DNA of 64,000 nucleotides from Imhoffiella purpurea (GTDB lineage: Bacteria > Pseudomonadota > Gammaproteobacteria > Chromatiales > Chromatiaceae): contig NZ_AONC01000026.1 in the NCBI RefSeq assembly GCF_000585215.1, forward strand, positions 1 to 64,000, read 5' to 3'. The notes below the pieces were generated by a model. That model did no database searches. It was not told the DNA's origin and saw nothing but the letters and a program-made list of their open reading frames with translations. Position 1 is the first letter of the stretch, and every line of letters begins with the position of its first letter. The position numbers and the translations under genes are program-made. Below are positions 62,049 to 64,000 of the stretch, piece by piece.

Positions 62049-63298
62049 CGCTCGATGGAGGATGAGGAGGTGTCGCGCGCGCGCTCGAAGAAATAGCACA
62101 TACGCTGTCGCGGCGAGAGATAGTCGAAGACCGCTCGGGGCAGCTGCACCGGCTTCAGACTCTGGCGGATTCCCAGATCGCACTCCTGTTCCAGATCCAC
62201 GATCAGGGCATCGTGAAGCGGCACCCTCTGATCGTAGATGAGCACGATGGGCTTCAGAGGCCGATCCGAGTTCACCGAGACCACGAGCGCATAACGACCG
62301 TCGGTCAGCATGACGACCGATCCGGGCGGATAGACCCCCATCATCCGGATGAACATGCCGAGCACGGTCTGATCGAATTTCCGCTTGCTCTGGGCGAACA
62401 TCAGGGACAGCGCATTGTGCGGCGTCAGCGCCGCCACCGGATTGGATGGATTGCAGATCAGATCGTAATGATTGACCAGCACCACGATACGGGACGCCAG
62501 CGTCAGACGATCGCCGCTCAGGCGGGCGGGAAAGCCGGAGCCATCGTCATACTCGTGGTGCTGGGCGATGACCGCCAGCACCTCGGGGCTCAATCCCATG
62601 CGCCTGCCCAGGTCGACACCCCGTGCGACATGCTCCTGAAAGAGACGGCGCTCGACGGCGCTGAAGCCGTCGTCCCGCCAGCGCAGCCGCTCCGGCAGCT
62701 CGATCTTGCCGATGTCGTGCAGGAGCGCGCCCAGACCGAGCAGGGTCAGCGCCTCCGTATCCAGATCGAGCCGCTTGCCCAGCAAGAGCGAAATGACGGT
62801 GACATTGATCGCATGCAGCGACGCCTTCTCGCCCGCTCCTTCCGAGAGCAGTCGGATGAACGAATCCCCCTGATCGGTGAGACGGCCGACCAGCCCACAG
62901 ACCATGTCCTCGGCGCGCTCCCGAGCCTGCTCGAGGTGCAGGTTCAGATTCTTGAGAATGTCGCGAAAGTTGCGGGTCGCATCCGAAAAGTCCCGTTCGC
63001 ACAAGGCGAGATCGCGACGCTGTGCATCGAGCAGACGCTGACGCGCCACCTGACCGGAAGGCGCCGCCTCGACCGGTGTCTCCTCGACCGGGGCGGACTC
63101 GGACAGATCGCTGCGTTCCGGCGACCAGCGCAGACGTTTCACCCCCAGACCACGAATCGTCTCGATCTGACTCTCGGAGACGATCTTGAAATTGTTGAGT
63201 GGAAAAGGGTGCCCCATCCAGCCGAGTTCCAGATAGATGTACATGCCGACGCTGAGTTCGCCGATATCGATGAATGGGGTCTGCGAATCGCTCATCAT
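62045..63298 (-). CDS. HD-GYP cyclic-di-GMP phosphodiesterase with DUF3391
   Basis: A protein of about 417 residues. The N-terminal DUF3391-like domain (FIDIGELSVGMYIYLELGWM to VKRLRW) is followed by a charged linker and an HD-GYP domain (residues about 150-350). Key residues are present: LLHDIGKIELPERL, EHVARGVDLG, and QHHEYDDGSGFPARLSG, where the GYP signature reads GFP. It probably hydrolyses cyclic-di-GMP to GMP. The start is uncertain: ATGs at 63298 and 63295 are favoured, 63331 is possible. First gene of the two-gene unit. Confidence 0.9.
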   Translation of the reverse strand: MMSDSQTPFIDIGELSVGMYIYLELGWMGHPFPLNNFKIVSESQIETIRGLGVKRLRWSPERSDLSESAPVEETPVEAAPSGQVARQRLLDAQRRDLALCERDFSDATRNFRDILKNLNLHLEQARERAEDMVCGLVGRLTDQGDSFIRLLSEGAGEKASLHAINVTVISLLLGKRLDLDTEALTLLGLGALLHDIGKIELPERLRWRDDGFSAVERRLFQEHVARGVDLGRRMGLSPEVLAVIAQHHEYDDGSGFPARLSGDRLTLASRIVVLVNHYDLICNPSNPVAALTPHNALSLMFAQSKRKFDQTVLGMFIRMMGVYPPGSVVMLTDGRYALVVSVNSDRPLKPIVLIYDQRVPLHDALIVDLEQECDLGIRQSLKPVQLPRAVFDYLSPRQRMCYFFERARDTSSSSIER

Positions 63299-63582
63299 TC
63301 CAAGACCTGGCTGTCTCATTGAATCATACAAGGTAGCGCGAATCCGACATTATGGGCAGCGCCGGACGACCGGTGCGATTCTAGGGACAAGCGGGGGAAA
63401 CGGGCGAACGTGAGAAGCAGAAAGGCCGCTTGCATCCCAGAGTGAAGCAGGTCTGAACCCGATTCAGTCAGGTCTCGAGCATTTCAAGCAGGACCAATGT
63501 CGAGGAACGTGACGGACATAGCGAAAACAGAGCCCGCCGACGAGTTAGGTTAGCATCTACAGCGAGCGAAGCGAGGCTCTCC

Positions 63583-63885
63583 ATGTCTTCGAAAATCGGC
63601 ACGATCAAACTCGATCGGGAAACCATCATTCAACTCCAGGCACTCACGCTTCCAGGCGAATCGCTGGCGAGCGTGATCCAACGCGCGGCACTCGCTCTTC
63701 AAACCATCGGAAACGGCCCGGATCAGGACGGCATGAGTCGACGCATGGAGGCACTGGAATCGCGGCTCGACCGGATCGAGCGCTGCTGCGGGGCCTATCA
63801 CGACAGGATCGAAAGCGATCAGCGGCAGACGCAAGCGTCCGCCTTCGACGGACAGGCGTTCAGAATGCGGCGAAATACCCTATAA
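63583..63885 (+). CDS. Small hypothetical protein, possible ribbon-helix-helix
   Basis: A 100-residue protein with GCGAGG six bases before the ATG. The N-terminus (KIGTIKLDRETIIQLQAL, then SLASVIQRAALAL) has the pattern of a beta strand and two helices seen in ribbon-helix-helix DNA-binding proteins. A short coiled coil follows (RRMEALESRLDRIERC). No family was recognised. The gap from the HD-GYP start (63299-63582) holds no other gene. Confidence 0.55.
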   Translation: MSSKIGTIKLDRETIIQLQALTLPGESLASVIQRAALALQTIGNGPDQDGMSRRMEALESRLDRIERCCGAYHDRIESDQRQTQASAFDGQAFRMRRNTL

Positions 63886-63929
63886 CGGACACCACAGAGC
63901 AGGCCCCTCCCGGCTCGAGGAGATGCAGC

Positions 63930-64000
63930 ATGACACGACGATCCCCGGTCTCAGCCGTTCAGCAGGCCAAGAAACGCATGGAAGAGGCGAAGCGCCGGGA
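63930..64000 (+). CDS. Start of unknown CDS, cut by window edge
   Basis: ATG at 63930 has GAGGAG seven bases upstream and opens a frame to the window end: MTRRSPVSAVQQAKKRMEEA, then KRR. The visible part is basic and helical. It lies 44 bp after the small hypothetical gene and is probably cotranscribed. Too short for a family call. Confidence 0.45.
   Translation, partial: MTRRSPVSAVQQAKKRMEEAKRR

Overview
The window is GC-rich, densely coded DNA from a gammaproteobacterium. A purple sulfur bacterium of the Chromatiaceae (Allochromatium-like) fits best. This placement is an inference from three things: the gene order ispB/rplU-rpmA-obgE-proB; the tkt-gap-pgk-pyk-fba carbon cluster with a class II aldolase; and the large number of chemotaxis and cyclic-di-GMP sensors. 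No photosynthesis or sulfur-oxidation gene is present to prove it. Both edges cut genes: topA at the left, a small unknown CDS at the right.

Layout. 1-5.3 kb (minus): a LysM/TsaP-like protein, dprA, smg and topA. 5.4-15.5 kb (plus): def-fmt-rsmB-DUF4390-ntrY-ntrX-trkA-trkH, a run of overlapping genes for translation start, rRNA methylation, a two-component system and potassium uptake. 15.7-24.7 kb: a chemoreceptor, an Rcp-type response regulator, a REC-PAS-GGDEF-EAL protein, a convergent PAS histidine kinase, mobB and an HDOD protein. 24.9-29.1 kb: ettA, a DUF815-type ATPase, tRNA-Leu(TAA), an AhpD-like protein and tRNA-Cys(GCA). 29.2-33.6 kb: proB, obgE, rpmA and rplU (minus) divergent from ispB and tRNA-Pro(CGG). 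33.6-35.7 kb: a methionine-rich membrane protein and an MFS transporter. 36-39.9 kb (minus): metK, an SAH riboswitch, ahcY and metF, i.e. activated-methyl recycling. 40.1-48.3 kb (plus): a thioredoxin-fold protein and then tkt-gap-pgk-pyk-fba, closed by a strong terminator. 48.6-54.3 kb: a second kinase/Rcp/REC-GGDEF-EAL cassette. 54.5-63.3 kb: a DUF2126 transglutaminase-type protein, selO, and an overlapping HD-GYP plus GGDEF-EAL pair.

The most unusual signal is a family of intergenic heptanucleotide repeats. In-phase CCAGCNN units on one side face in-phase CTGGNNG units on the other, so each locus can fold into a long hairpin. Loci lie at ntrX/trkA, ahcY/metF, gap/pgk, pgk/pyk and pyk/fba, with orphan half-elements before the DUF815 gene and the kinase at 48.6 kb. 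At three loci the last unit supplies the GGAGG ribosome-binding site of the next gene (trkA, metF, pyk). Intact elements tend to end in TCAGCCTCCAGC / GCTGGAGGCTGA. Other points of note are an NtrX with a degenerate AAA+ domain and two rearranged copies of a kinase/Rcp/cyclic-di-GMP cassette.
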